Shown here: positions 7,493 to 15,529 of the stretch, piece after piece
Layout: each line of letters opens with the position of its first letter
Numbering within the stretch: the stretch's first letter is position 1
Source of the DNA: Treponema sp.
GTDB lineage: Bacteria > Spirochaetota > Spirochaetia > Treponematales > Breznakiellaceae
Direction: 5' to 3'
Length of the DNA stretch: 34,584 nucleotides
NCBI GenBank assembly: GCA_009782955.1
Contig: WRIB01000031.1
Coordinates: 1 to 34,584 of the forward strand
Made by a program: the position numbers and the translations under genes
The notes under the pieces: generated by a model
Databases searched by the model: none
Told to the model about the DNA's origin: nothing
What the model saw: only the letters and a program-made list of their open reading frames with translations

Positions 7493-8700
7493 CATGCTGC
7501 CTCAACATCGGCACGGTGGCCAAAGGCGGAAAAACGGATAAACGATTGCCCCGAAGGACCAAAGCCCGCGCCGGGCGTAGTAACTACACGACACTTTTCC
7601 AGGATTTCTGCAAAAACTTCCCAACTGTCCCTGCCGGGAAAACATGCCCAGATGTACGGTGAATTGTCGCCGCCAATACAGGCAATGCCAAGTTTTTGCA
7701 AAGCGCTGCGAATTAATGCGGCATTCTGCAGATAAAAATCACTAAGCTGCCGGATTTCTTTTTGACCTTCCACGCTTAATGCCGCAAGTCCGCCTGCCTG
7801 AGCAATATTGGAAGCGCCGTTAAAAATTGTCCCTGCAATGCGGGCCCAGTCTGTGTTGATACTTTCGCCTGTCTGATAACGAAGTTCTTTGGGAACGACA
7901 GTCCAGCCAAGCCGTACGCCGGTAAAACCCGCAGGCTTGGAAAACGAATTAACTTCTATGGCACATTCCTTTGCTCCGGATATTTCAAAAATTGTTTTGG
8001 GTAAATCCGGATCGCGGATGTATTCGGAATACGCTGCATCAAAGACAATTAAACAGCCCTTGTTCCGTGCGGCTTCGACCAGTCTGGTTAATTGATCCCG
8101 CGTGGCAACCGCCCCTGTAGGGTTGTTGGGAGAGCAAAAGTAAAGTACGGAGTTTTCCGGCAGCAGTGAAAGGTCGGGAAAGAAATTATTTTCCTGCGTA
8201 CAGGGAAGATACACAATCCCTTCATAGCCTGTACCGATCCAGCCATTTGCCGCACCGGCAAGTACCGATCCGTCCACATATACAGGGTAAGACGGGTCCT
8301 GAACAGCCACCCTTGTTTCCCGGCCAAAAAGAAGCTGCAGACGGCCTATGTCGCACTTTGCTCCGTCCGAAATAAATATTTCTTCTATATTAAAGGCTTT
8401 AATAGCATCATTTTTGTAAAATACTTCGGCTATTTTTTCCCGCAGTTCGGGAAGCCCTTCATCCTGATAGCCCGAATAGCCTTCCGCCGTGCCGAGTTTT
8501 TTTGCCCCTTCAACAAGGCCGGCAGTGGTACAGGGCAGTATCGGTTCCGTTGTATTACCCACGCCAAGGCTGATAATACGGGTTTCCGGCTTTGAAGGAT
8601 CTTCCGGATGAGCGGCGGCAAACTCGCGCCTCCTCCGGGCAATTTCGGGAAAAAGATAACCGGCCTTAAGGGCTGCAAGCTGCGGATTACGCTTGATCAT
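7465..8700 (-). CDS. dapL: LL-diaminopimelate aminotransferase
   Basis: A 411-residue class I/II PLP aminotransferase of the DapL type. It converts tetrahydrodipicolinate directly to LL-2,6-diaminopimelate with glutamate as donor, bypassing the succinylase/acetylase routes. Evidence includes the N-terminal NPQLAALKAGYLFPEIARRR, GNTTEPILP, GYSGYQDEGLPELR, CSPNNPTGA (189-197), DAAYSEYI (221-228) and the PLP lysine in SFSKPAGFTGVRLGW (Lys 255). The rest of the route (lysC, dapB, dapA) lies at 30.5-33.6 kb in this window. The start ATG overlaps the stop of the aldo/keto reductase gene by 4 bases (ATGA), so the two are coupled. The last codons form half of a perfect palindrome. Confidence 0.95.
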   Translation of the reverse strand: MIKRNPQLAALKAGYLFPEIARRRREFAAAHPEDPSKPETRIISLGVGNTTEPILPCTTAGLVEGAKKLGTAEGYSGYQDEGLPELREKIAEVFYKNDAIKAFNIEEIFISDGAKCDIGRLQLLFGRETRVAVQDPSYPVYVDGSVLAGAANGWIGTGYEGIVYLPCTQENNFFPDLSLLPENSVLYFCSPNNPTGAVATRDQLTRLVEAARNKGCLIVFDAAYSEYIRDPDLPKTIFEISGAKECAIEVNSFSKPAGFTGVRLGWTVVPKELRYQTGESINTDWARIAGTIFNGASNIAQAGGLAALSVEGQKEIRQLSDFYLQNAALIRSALQKLGIACIGGDNSPYIWACFPGRDSWEVFAEILEKCRVVTTPGAGFGPSGQSFIRFSAFGHRADVEAACQRLIHFVN

Positions 8701-9770
8701 AATGTGCCTTCCTTTGCCGCCTGCTTTGCAGACGTTGTCTGCGAAGCTGCTGCAGCTACCGCTGTTTCCCAGGCGCTGACATTCTCTTTTACCAGCCGCG
8801 GTATTTCCATGTGATAAGGGCAGCGCTTAACACAATCACCGCATTGAACGCAGGTTTTTCCTTTTTCGATTGCATCTCCTACCAGCGCTTTCGATTTTTC
8901 CAGCGAAAAACGCCTAAAGTTGCTCATGGCGGTAAGAACCGCACTGATGGGAATACCCTGAGGACAGGGCTGGCAATAATCACAGCGGTGACACCACGAA
9001 GAACCGAACCCCATGCGGAGCCTTTCAATTTCCCTGTGATCATCATCTGTCAGGGACGGATTTCCTTCCGCTATAGCGACGATTTCCCGTATCTCTTCAA
9101 TTCTTTCTATTCCGGGATCGGGGATAATACTGTCAAACTGCAAAAGATAACGAAATGACAGTTCCGCATTATGCAAAAGCCCGCCGCCCATGGGCTTCAT
9201 GGCAATAAAACCAATATCAAGTTTTTTTGCCAGGGGAATAGCTTCGTCTTTTGCCTCGTGATCAATATAGTTAAAAGGAAGCTGCACTGCATCAAAACGG
9301 CCGCTTTTCATCAGTTCCAGGGCAATGGGAATATTGTGGCTGGAAAAACCGGCAAAACGGATTTTACCTGCTTGAAGCGCTTCTTCCATTCCTTCCATGG
9401 CTCCGCCGGGACCGAAAACCGCATCGGATCTCTGCCGTGAACCGACATTGTGAAGCTGGTAAATATCAATATAATCGGTACCCATTCTTTTAAGACTTAG
9501 ATCAAGATGTTCTGTAAAAGTCTTTTTGTCGTTCGCCTGGGTTTTGGAAGCAATGACAATGCTGTCCCGCGCTGTGTTTTTAATTCCTTCTCCGATTTTT
9601 TCTTCGCTGTCGCCGTAAACATTTGCTGTATCGATAAAATTAATCCCCAGCTTTATGGATTCCCTTACCAGCTCCGCTCCGTCCTGCATGGAAACACGCA
9701 TGACGGGTATGCCTCCGAAGGCTATTTTACTTACCATTAGTTCTGTTTTACCAAATCTGACTTTTTCCAT
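8697..9770 (-). CDS. aldo/keto reductase with C-terminal [4Fe-4S] domain
   Basis: A 357-residue protein. Residues 1-270 form an aldo/keto reductase TIM barrel with the catalytic set: Asp/Tyr in FIDTANVYGDSEE, Lys in IASKTQ and His in YQLHNV. The C-terminus carries cysteine clusters CHRCDYCQPCP and CVQCGDCVKRCPY, a ferredoxin-like tail typical of the YakC/COG1453 group in anaerobes. It is probably an NAD(P)H- or ferredoxin-linked oxidoreductase in the cytoplasm; the substrate is unknown. AGGGAAG precedes ATG 9770. It lies 27 bp after the small Cys protein gene and overlaps dapL by 4 bases, forming a three-gene operon. Confidence 0.93.
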   Translation of the reverse strand: MEKVRFGKTELMVSKIAFGGIPVMRVSMQDGAELVRESIKLGINFIDTANVYGDSEEKIGEGIKNTARDSIVIASKTQANDKKTFTEHLDLSLKRMGTDYIDIYQLHNVGSRQRSDAVFGPGGAMEGMEEALQAGKIRFAGFSSHNIPIALELMKSGRFDAVQLPFNYIDHEAKDEAIPLAKKLDIGFIAMKPMGGGLLHNAELSFRYLLQFDSIIPDPGIERIEEIREIVAIAEGNPSLTDDDHREIERLRMGFGSSWCHRCDYCQPCPQGIPISAVLTAMSNFRRFSLEKSKALVGDAIEKGKTCVQCGDCVKRCPYHMEIPRLVKENVSAWETAVAAAASQTTSAKQAAKEGTL

Positions 9771-9797
9771 TGTCTTCCCTTGTTACAATATCTTCTT

Positions 9798-9980
9798 TTA
9801 TTTTAATCCTTCTTTTAGCAAAAATGCCGGACAGCTCTGGCCTGTTGCATTGAACACTTCTGCCGAAGGAAGTGTTTGGCCTTTAAAACCGAACATTTCG
9901 CAGGCGCGGGGATAAGAAGGATCCCAGGTTATTTTAAAGTGAGCGCATTTCAGACAGTTGGGGTTTTTACTTTCTCCCAT
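9798..9980 (-). CDS. conserved 60-residue cysteine protein
   Basis: A very small protein, MGESKNPNCLKCAHFKITWD at the start, with four cysteines (9, 12, 27, 50) arranged as CxxC-HF...RACxxFGFKG...CPAF. The pattern CxxCxHF, TWDPxxPRxCxxFGFK and LPS recurs in short proteins of anaerobes that are often mislabelled uracil-DNA glycosylase; nothing in it supports glycosylase activity. The cysteines suggest a zinc or Fe-S site. AAGGGA lies 4 bases before ATG 9980. It heads the operon with the Fe-S aldo/keto reductase and dapL, which favours a redox or metal-linked accessory role, but no function can be given. Confidence 0.8.
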   Translation of the reverse strand: MGESKNPNCLKCAHFKITWDPSYPRACEMFGFKGQTLPSAEVFNATGQSCPAFLLKEGLK

Positions 9981-10105
9981 GCGTCCCTTCGGGCCGCTGC
10001 GCCGTTACCGGCGAACGCATGCACATTAGGTACAGAATACAGGGATAGAAAAAATCATTCAACCGGTATATACTATTTGCAGGTAAATCAAGAGACGGAT
10101 CAGCT

Positions 10106-11458
10106 ATGGGTTTTGCGATAATTATTATTTTCCTCGTTGTAGGTATAGTATTTCTGGTTTTCTTTATTATCCGGGCTTCAAGCGTACCCAAACGGGCCGA
10201 TCAGCTTGCCGGGTTTTTGCAAAGAGGAAAAACACAGGCGGTTATAAAAGCGGCAAAGGCCATTCTGGAAAAAGAACCCAGGAATGCCGATATACACTAT
10301 TTTTTGGGCAAAGCCTTTTTAATGGAAAAAAAGGAAGACCTGGCTTTTGTTGAATTTAAAACCTTAAGCCAGACCGGCGCCATGGGGGATTTCATTCCCG
10401 AAGAAGATTTTCGCAAGGAACTGGCCCAGCTTTTTATCAAGAAAAAACAGGCCGAAGAAGCCCTGAAAGAATATATACTCCTTATCAAAAAACACCCCGA
10501 AAAACCGGAATATTACTATTGGGCAGGAAAGCTCTTTAATGAACGAAACCGCAGTGATATGGCTCAGAACTATTTGCGGAAAGCTGCCGAGCTTGCGCCC
10601 CGGGACGCAAAGATTCAGTTTGAGCTTGGGGTAATGCTTTACAAAAATAAAAACGCCAAAGATGCCAAAGACGCCCTTGAACGATCAATTAAATATCAAA
10701 GTGATAATGCCCAGGCTTATTTTTATTTGGGAAAAATCCAGAAAGACGTAAAGGACTATTCCGGCGCTGTAGCAACCCTGGAAAAAGCCGCCCGCGATCC
10801 GGCATACCGTCTGCGGGCCATGCTGGAAAGGGGCAGTTGTTTCCTGGCCTTAAATTCAATTGAAAAAGCAATTCCCGATCTTGAACGGGCAGTCAAGTCG
10901 ATTACCGAAGAGAAAGCCCAGGAAAGTCTCTTTGCCCGGTATTACCTGGCTATGTGTTACGAAAAAATCCACGAAATGGAAAAGGCAATTGAACAGTGGG
11001 ATAAAATTTCAACCTATAAAACAGGCTTTAAAGATGTAGATGCCAAGCTTGCCCAGTATCAGGAAATGAGGGAAGATGATGCGGTAAAGGATTTCCTCAG
11101 TGCGGGGAATCAGGAATTTGAAGAAATATGCAAAAAATTGGTTGCTACAGCATTTTCTCTGGCGGTAAAATCAACCAAACCGATTCCAGATGGGGTAGAA
11201 TTGATTGCCATAGAAAACGCCACATCACGCAAGCCGCCCCGTCTTGTCCGTATTTACCGCTCACCGGACATGGTAGACGATAGCAAAATTCGCTCCATTC
11301 TGGATGATGCGAAACTGCAAAACATGGGCCGCGCAGTTGTTATGACCAGTACCGGTTTTACACGGCCTGGCCTGGAATACGCGGAACAGCGCCCGATTGA
11401 ACTGTTCGGCAAAGACAAGCTTCAGAGCTTGTTAAAGAAAAGTATTTCCAAAAAATGA
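10106..11458 (+). CDS. membrane-anchored TPR protein with degenerate Mrr-like nuclease domain
   Basis: A 450-residue protein. Residues 3-22 are one strong transmembrane helix at the N-terminus, placing the rest in the cytoplasm or, less likely, the periplasm. Residues about 35-320 contain roughly seven TPR units (for example PRNADIHYFLGKAFL, PEYYYWAGKLF, AKIQFELGVMLY, AQAYFYLGKI). Residues about 338-445 resemble the Mrr/restriction-endonuclease fold: FEEICKKLV, PDGVELIAIE, VMTSTGFTRPGLEYAEQ and IELFGKDKLQSLLKK. The catalytic Q-x-K of Mrr is replaced by VRIYR (381-385), so nuclease activity is doubtful. A similar TPR protein is, as far as I recall, present in other treponemes. The stop overlaps the next gene's ATG by 4 bases. 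Confidence 0.85.
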   Translation: MGFAIIIIFLVVGIVFLVFFIIRASSVPKRADQLAGFLQRGKTQAVIKAAKAILEKEPRNADIHYFLGKAFLMEKKEDLAFVEFKTLSQTGAMGDFIPEEDFRKELAQLFIKKKQAEEALKEYILLIKKHPEKPEYYYWAGKLFNERNRSDMAQNYLRKAAELAPRDAKIQFELGVMLYKNKNAKDAKDALERSIKYQSDNAQAYFYLGKIQKDVKDYSGAVATLEKAARDPAYRLRAMLERGSCFLALNSIEKAIPDLERAVKSITEEKAQESLFARYYLAMCYEKIHEMEKAIEQWDKISTYKTGFKDVDAKLAQYQEMREDDAVKDFLSAGNQEFEEICKKLVATAFSLAVKSTKPIPDGVELIAIENATSRKPPRLVRIYRSPDMVDDSKIRSILDDAKLQNMGRAVVMTSTGFTRPGLEYAEQRPIELFGKDKLQSLLKKSISKK

Positions 11459-12102
11459 AGATCCTCTGCATCGCCGATCAAATTGATCCGCTGGTGTACA
11501 GTTCTTCCGTTAAAACCCGGTATCATGATGTAGATATAGTTCTTTCAGCCGGAGATTTACCGCTGGAGTATCTTGATTTTATTGTATCGAGCCTTAATTG
11601 CCCCCTTGTTTTTGTTTACGGAAATCATCACCTGGAAAAGTATTCTTCTTTCCAGGATGTCAGGAAATATCCGGGAGGCACTGCGTGGGGATTAACCTAT
11701 GCAGGATTCACAATACGCAGGGAAAAAAACCTGCTTATTGCGGGTCTGGGAGGATCAATGATGTACAATAATGGAACCAATCAATATACCGAAAATCAGA
11801 TGCGGCGGAAAATATGGAAACTTTTTCCCAGGCTGCTGTTTAACAGAATCTTCCGAGGGCGCTGGGTTGATATACTCCTAACCCATGCAGCGCCAAGAGG
11901 AATTCATGATAAAGAAGATCCCTGCCACAGGGGATTTAAATGCTTTCTTTCCTTTATGCGCTTTTTTAAACCGCGCTACCTTGTCCATGGCCACATTCAT
12001 TTGTACGATCTTTCGGAACTGCGGACCACCCAATACGGCAGCACTTTGGTGATCAATGCCTACAGTCAATATATAATCAATACAGAACATGAGTCAAAAT
12101 AA
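11455..12102 (+). CDS. calcineurin-like metallophosphoesterase
   Basis: A 215-residue protein with the phosphoesterase order: motif I CIADQIDP (D8), motif II AGDLP (D34), motif III YGNHH (N57, H58), LTHAAPRG (H144) and VHGHIH (178-182). The canonical Asp-x-His of motif I lacks its histidine (D8-Q-I), so the two-metal site is altered and activity may be weaker or specialised. It probably hydrolyses a phosphomonoester or phosphodiester in the cytoplasm; the substrate is unknown. It is tightly coupled by a 4-base ATGA overlap with the TPR gene and by a 14-base overlap with the ParB-like gene, so the three proteins are probably made in fixed proportion and may act together. Confidence 0.87.
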   Translation: MKILCIADQIDPLVYSSSVKTRYHDVDIVLSAGDLPLEYLDFIVSSLNCPLVFVYGNHHLEKYSSFQDVRKYPGGTAWGLTYAGFTIRREKNLLIAGLGGSMMYNNGTNQYTENQMRRKIWKLFPRLLFNRIFRGRWVDILLTHAAPRGIHDKEDPCHRGFKCFLSFMRFFKPRYLVHGHIHLYDLSELRTTQYGSTLVINAYSQYIINTEHESK

Positions 12103-13015
12103 TCTTATAAAACGCCAGGCAGCGGAAGATTTTTCCAGGGCCAGAGCAAAAGAAACCTTTACCCAAATTATGTACTTTCTGGATTCACGGAAGAACAAAC
12201 TTCTTTCCCTTGATGATGTCAGAAATATTCTTAAGCCAAAAAACGAAAGTTACAAAGGCTTGCGAACCGTACCGGTAAATCTAATTGTGGGAAGCGAAGG
12301 CCGTTATCAAGACTTTAATAAATACTTTCTGCCTAAATCTGATCATCTCCGCAGCCGCTGGGAAAGAGTAGATGAAGCACGACTTAGTGATATTATCCTG
12401 CCTCCAATTCAGCTTTATGAAATTGGAGGAGTGTACTTTGTCAGAGACGGGAATCATCGTGTGTCTGTAGCAAGAGCCCAGGGCGTGGAAATGGTTGATG
12501 CGGAACTGATAAGCCTTTCTACGGAAATACAGCTTACTCCCGACATGACACTGGAAGAACTTACAAACAAACTGCTCCTTTACGAAAAAGAAACCTTCTA
12601 TAAAAAAACCGGATTTGAAGAATTAACCGGCTTTAATGATCTTAATTTTTCCATACCAGGCCGTTACGATGTACTCTATGAACACATCGAAGTACACAAG
12701 TATTATATGAATCAAACCCGCGAAGATGAAGTATCATTCGATGAAGCGCTTGTTTCCTGGTACAGCAATGTTTATGCTCCCATTAACAATATTATTACCG
12801 AAAAAAAACTCTGTTCCTTGTTTCCTGAACGAACAGCAAGCGATCTTTATATCTGGATCGTTAAACATTGGGACAGTTTAAAGAAAAAATACGGCCTTCA
12901 TTATTCTGTAAAAGATGCAGTCCGCGATTTTAGTTCACGCTACGGCAGACAGCGTGCCACCCTTCCTGATTTGGTAAAAACATTTTTTTCCAGATTCACC
13001 GGAAAGAAAAATTAA
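12089..13015 (+). CDS. ParB/sulfiredoxin-fold protein
   Basis: A 308-residue protein. Residues about 55-150 form a ParB-like domain: TVPVNLIVGSEGRYQDFNKY, then PPIQLYEIGGVYFVRDGNHRVSVARAQG, including the GNHRVxVA signature (the nucleotide-binding box of ParB/Srx folds). The C-terminal half (YDVLYEHIEVHKYY, then SWYSNVYAPINNII) is helical and of unknown role, without the helix-turn-helix of chromosome-partitioning ParB. It is therefore not a parB orthologue; a DNA-binding regulator or CTP/ATP-using enzyme is possible. The start overlaps the phosphoesterase by 14 bases. No partner parA is in the window. Confidence 0.8.
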   Translation: MSQNNLIKRQAAEDFSRARAKETFTQIMYFLDSRKNKLLSLDDVRNILKPKNESYKGLRTVPVNLIVGSEGRYQDFNKYFLPKSDHLRSRWERVDEARLSDIILPPIQLYEIGGVYFVRDGNHRVSVARAQGVEMVDAELISLSTEIQLTPDMTLEELTNKLLLYEKETFYKKTGFEELTGFNDLNFSIPGRYDVLYEHIEVHKYYMNQTREDEVSFDEALVSWYSNVYAPINNIITEKKLCSLFPERTASDLYIWIVKHWDSLKKKYGLHYSVKDAVRDFSSRYGRQRATLPDLVKTFFSRFTGKKN

Positions 13016-13032
13016 GCTTGTTCCAAAATCTA

Positions 13033-14004
13033 TTAATAAAATCCCCTCTTTTTTATCCCAATAGAGAATTTATTGTAAAAATTATCTGCGTCATTGAAGT
13101 AATACCGGAAAAAAATACCCAATGAATCTTCTTCATCACCAAGCATTACATCAAACTCCATAAACGGAAAAAAATACTTATCTCCCATATCATTTTTGGT
13201 AGTAAAATAGCCTCTGGTCATACCCCCGCCAAGACCAAAGTTAAGAAACTCTGACGTATAAATTTCTATAAAACTGCCGAAGTAAAAACCATACGTAATT
13301 CCGATGTCCTCAAAAGAAGGATATGCTACGCCGAAAAAACCGCCGCCTTCCCCAACAATGGCTATTGTAAAGTTACCGACACTTGTCAGTAAACCAAGGT
13401 GGAGACCAAGCCTTGGAATTAGTGAGCTTGGGCCGTAATCCCAAAGTGCAATACCAACAGAGATGCTTGCATAAGGATCCATGCCAAATCCTTTGCCGGT
13501 TTTAGGCGGTTCAGCAGGAACGCCATCAATATTCGGAGCTTGAGCCGCAACTGTTTGTATAGCCCACATATTATCATTGAAAAGATAGGTACCCGCTCTG
13601 CGCCCGTTTTCAAAGTAAAAAGCCGCAAAGCCCATGTCGAATGAATATTCATGTATTGTAACATTTGTTCCAATAGTTATTTTTGTAATTTCATTCTCCA
13701 AAAATGCCCCGTTTTCAATAAGAATAACGTTGTTTGGAATCGTTACACTGGTAAATCCTTTTTTAAAAAATGCCTTTTCCCCTATCGCAACAATGGTCAT
13801 TCTTCTTATTTGTCTTGGAATACGAATTTCTGTCTTTGTTCCATTGTATCCGGTAACCCGTGCCACTGAACTATCCCCTACGGTTTCCACCACAAAATCA
13901 TTTTCGTTGTCATATTGCAGAACTAAATCCAATGGCGCTTCTGCATTCATCGTAAATGCTACAAATAAAAACAAAACCATAGAAATAATTTTTCTTGTAT
14001 TCAT
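13033..14004 (-). CDS. secreted BspA-type repeat protein with C-terminal barrel-like domain
   Basis: I place the start at ATG 14004, giving MNTRKIISMVLFLFVAFTMN as signal peptide with AGGAG 8 bases upstream; the longer frame to 14040 adds a polar stretch before the signal and overlaps the upstream gene. The mature part has about two LRR_5/BspA units (VAIGEKAFFKKGFTSVTIPN, LIENGAFLENEITKITIGTN), then the motif GRRAGTYLFNDNMW. From about residue 165 there are alternating hydrophobic/aromatic strands (YASISVGIALWDYG to FSIGIKKRGFY) ending in an aromatic residue, as in outer-membrane barrels. It is probably surface-exposed and anchored in the outer membrane; its role in adhesion is only a guess from the family. 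Confidence 0.8.
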   Translation of the reverse strand: MNTRKIISMVLFLFVAFTMNAEAPLDLVLQYDNENDFVVETVGDSSVARVTGYNGTKTEIRIPRQIRRMTIVAIGEKAFFKKGFTSVTIPNNVILIENGAFLENEITKITIGTNVTIHEYSFDMGFAAFYFENGRRAGTYLFNDNMWAIQTVAAQAPNIDGVPAEPPKTGKGFGMDPYASISVGIALWDYGPSSLIPRLGLHLGLLTSVGNFTIAIVGEGGGFFGVAYPSFEDIGITYGFYFGSFIEIYTSEFLNFGLGGGMTRGYFTTKNDMGDKYFFPFMEFDVMLGDEEDSLGIFFRYYFNDADNFYNKFSIGIKKRGFY

Positions 14005-14023
14005 ACATTTTACTCCTAATTGT

Positions 14024-14572
14024 TTATTGTTTCCATTCATTTTTTAATATTCTGTATTCTACCCTGTCTTTGAATTTTCCATCATGAAATACATATTCAA
14101 TAAATTCTGCTTCTTTTGTAAATCCGCATTTTTGCATTATCCTTTCTGAATATACATTTTCCTTTAAACAGCCTGTATGTATTCTATATACATTATTTTC
14201 GTTAAATGCAAAATCAATAACCCTTTTTAAGGCTTCTGTTGCATATCCTTTATTCCAATACTCTTTTAATAAAAAATACCCCATGTGCACCAATTTTCCG
14301 CAAGGCGTACTATCTGATACTGTATAGCCAATGCCGCCAATAAACTCGTTTATATTTTTAATTTCAATTACAAAATGATATAATTTTCTTTCACTTGATC
14401 CTTGATCATTAATAACTTTAAATAAGTTTTCTTTTGATTCCTTGATAGTTTCTGTTTTTATATCCTGCAAATAATACATTACAGTTGCATCGGATAATAA
14501 CCTATGATGATTATTTAAATCATCAATTACATAGTCTCTTATTAACAATCTGTCTGTAAACAACTTAATCAT
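14024..14572 (-). CDS. GNAT-family N-acetyltransferase (RimJ/RimL-like)
   Basis: The preferred start is ATG 14572 (MIKLFTDRLLIRDYVIDD), the usual beginning of the family; a GTG at 14602 would add ten residues. The 182-residue product has the Acetyltransf_3 layout: TDRLLIRDY, FVIEIKNINEFIGGIGY (strand 4), GYFLLKEYWNKGYATEALKRVIDFAF (acetyl-CoA loop) and NVYRIHTGCLKENVYSERIMQKCGFTKE. It transfers acetyl from acetyl-CoA to an amino group, perhaps on ribosomal protein or a small molecule. The region is clearly richer in A/T than its neighbours, suggesting recent acquisition. It ends 19 bp before the BspA-type gene on the same strand. Confidence 0.9.
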   Translation of the reverse strand: MIKLFTDRLLIRDYVIDDLNNHHRLLSDATVMYYLQDIKTETIKESKENLFKVINDQGSSERKLYHFVIEIKNINEFIGGIGYTVSDSTPCGKLVHMGYFLLKEYWNKGYATEALKRVIDFAFNENNVYRIHTGCLKENVYSERIMQKCGFTKEAEFIEYVFHDGKFKDRVEYRILKNEWKQ

Positions 14573-14665
14573 AATTTCTCTGGGTTTTAATACTATTATC
14601 ACAAAACCATATTGTCAATATTGATATTGATTTAAACTGATTTCTTGGTTATTCTGGAGGATATC

Positions 14666-15523
14666 ATGGCGGTTCTTTCTATACAATCACATGTGGTTTA
14701 CGGTCATGCGGGAAACAGTGCAGCAGTTTTTCCCCTGCAGCGTCTGGGCAGGGAAGTCTGGGCAATCAATACCGTGGAATTTTCCAACCATACAGGGTAC
14801 AAAGCATGGCGCGGGGAAGCATTAAATCCTTCTTTGGTAGAAGACCTCGTTCTGGGACTGGAAGAGCGGGATGTGCTTAAAAACTGCGAAGCGGTACTTT
14901 CCGGTTATTTGGGAGATCCTGCAACAGGAAGAGCTATTATTGCAGCGGTAAAAAAAGTACGCAGCCATGCACCGGGAATGATCTACTGCTGCGATCCGGT
15001 TATGGGGGATGTAGGGCGGGGTTTTTATGTTAAGCCGGAAATCCCGGACATTTTTAAAAATGAAGTGATACCTTTAGCGGATATCGTAACTCCCAATCAA
15101 TTTGAACTGGACGCACTTACCGGAATAACTATTAAAACCCTGGAAGATGTACTAACAGCGGTAAAAACCCTCCATGCTGCCGGTCCAAAAATCATTCTTG
15201 TTACAAGTTTAAAAACTCCGGATATGCACGCAGAAATTGGCATGCTTGTTTCCGACGGGAATGATGTATATAGAATCAATACTGATGAACTGTTCTTTAA
15301 AAATGTTGTATTTATGGCTGGTTCGGGGGACATGACAACATCTATTTTTCTTTCACGGTATCTAACAACAAAAGACATTTGCCTTAGCCTGGAACTAACA
15401 GCAGCTTCAGTATTTGGGATTATGGAAGAAACACAGAAACAAAAAAGTCATGAGCTGTTGATCATTGCAGCCCAGGATAAAATTGCTTCCAATGCAACTC
15501 CCTTTAAAGCAGTCAAGGTGTAA
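14666..15523 (+). CDS. pdxY: pyridoxal kinase
   Basis: The start is set at ATG 14666, 5 bases after a strong GGAGG; the frame could be extended to 14645 without support. The 285-residue product is a PdxK/PdxY-type kinase that phosphorylates pyridoxal (or pyridoxine) with ATP to feed the PLP pool. Evidence: SIQSHVVYGHAGNSAAVFPLQRLG, NTVEFSNHTGY, CDPVMGDVGRGFYV, DIVTPNQFELDALTG and the catalytic Asp in AGSGDMT (family GTGD). PLP is the cofactor of DapL and similar enzymes. The M28-like gene follows 6 bp later, probably in the same transcript. The choice between pdxY and pdxK is by length and overall resemblance only. Confidence 0.92.
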   Translation: MAVLSIQSHVVYGHAGNSAAVFPLQRLGREVWAINTVEFSNHTGYKAWRGEALNPSLVEDLVLGLEERDVLKNCEAVLSGYLGDPATGRAIIAAVKKVRSHAPGMIYCCDPVMGDVGRGFYVKPEIPDIFKNEVIPLADIVTPNQFELDALTGITIKTLEDVLTAVKTLHAAGPKIILVTSLKTPDMHAEIGMLVSDGNDVYRINTDELFFKNVVFMAGSGDMTTSIFLSRYLTTKDICLSLELTAASVFGIMEETQKQKSHELLIIAAQDKIASNATPFKAVKV

Positions 15524-15529
15524 GTAATT

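Noticed and set aside
7272-7541. Plus-strand frame containing QRLIHFV like the dapL C-terminus
   Set aside because: The similarity arises because the repeat is palindromic and reads the same on both strands; it is not a gene duplication.
9967-10191. 74-codon minus-strand frame spanning the divergent promoter gap
   Set aside because: It overlaps the start of the TPR gene and has no motif; the gap is better read as divergent promoters.
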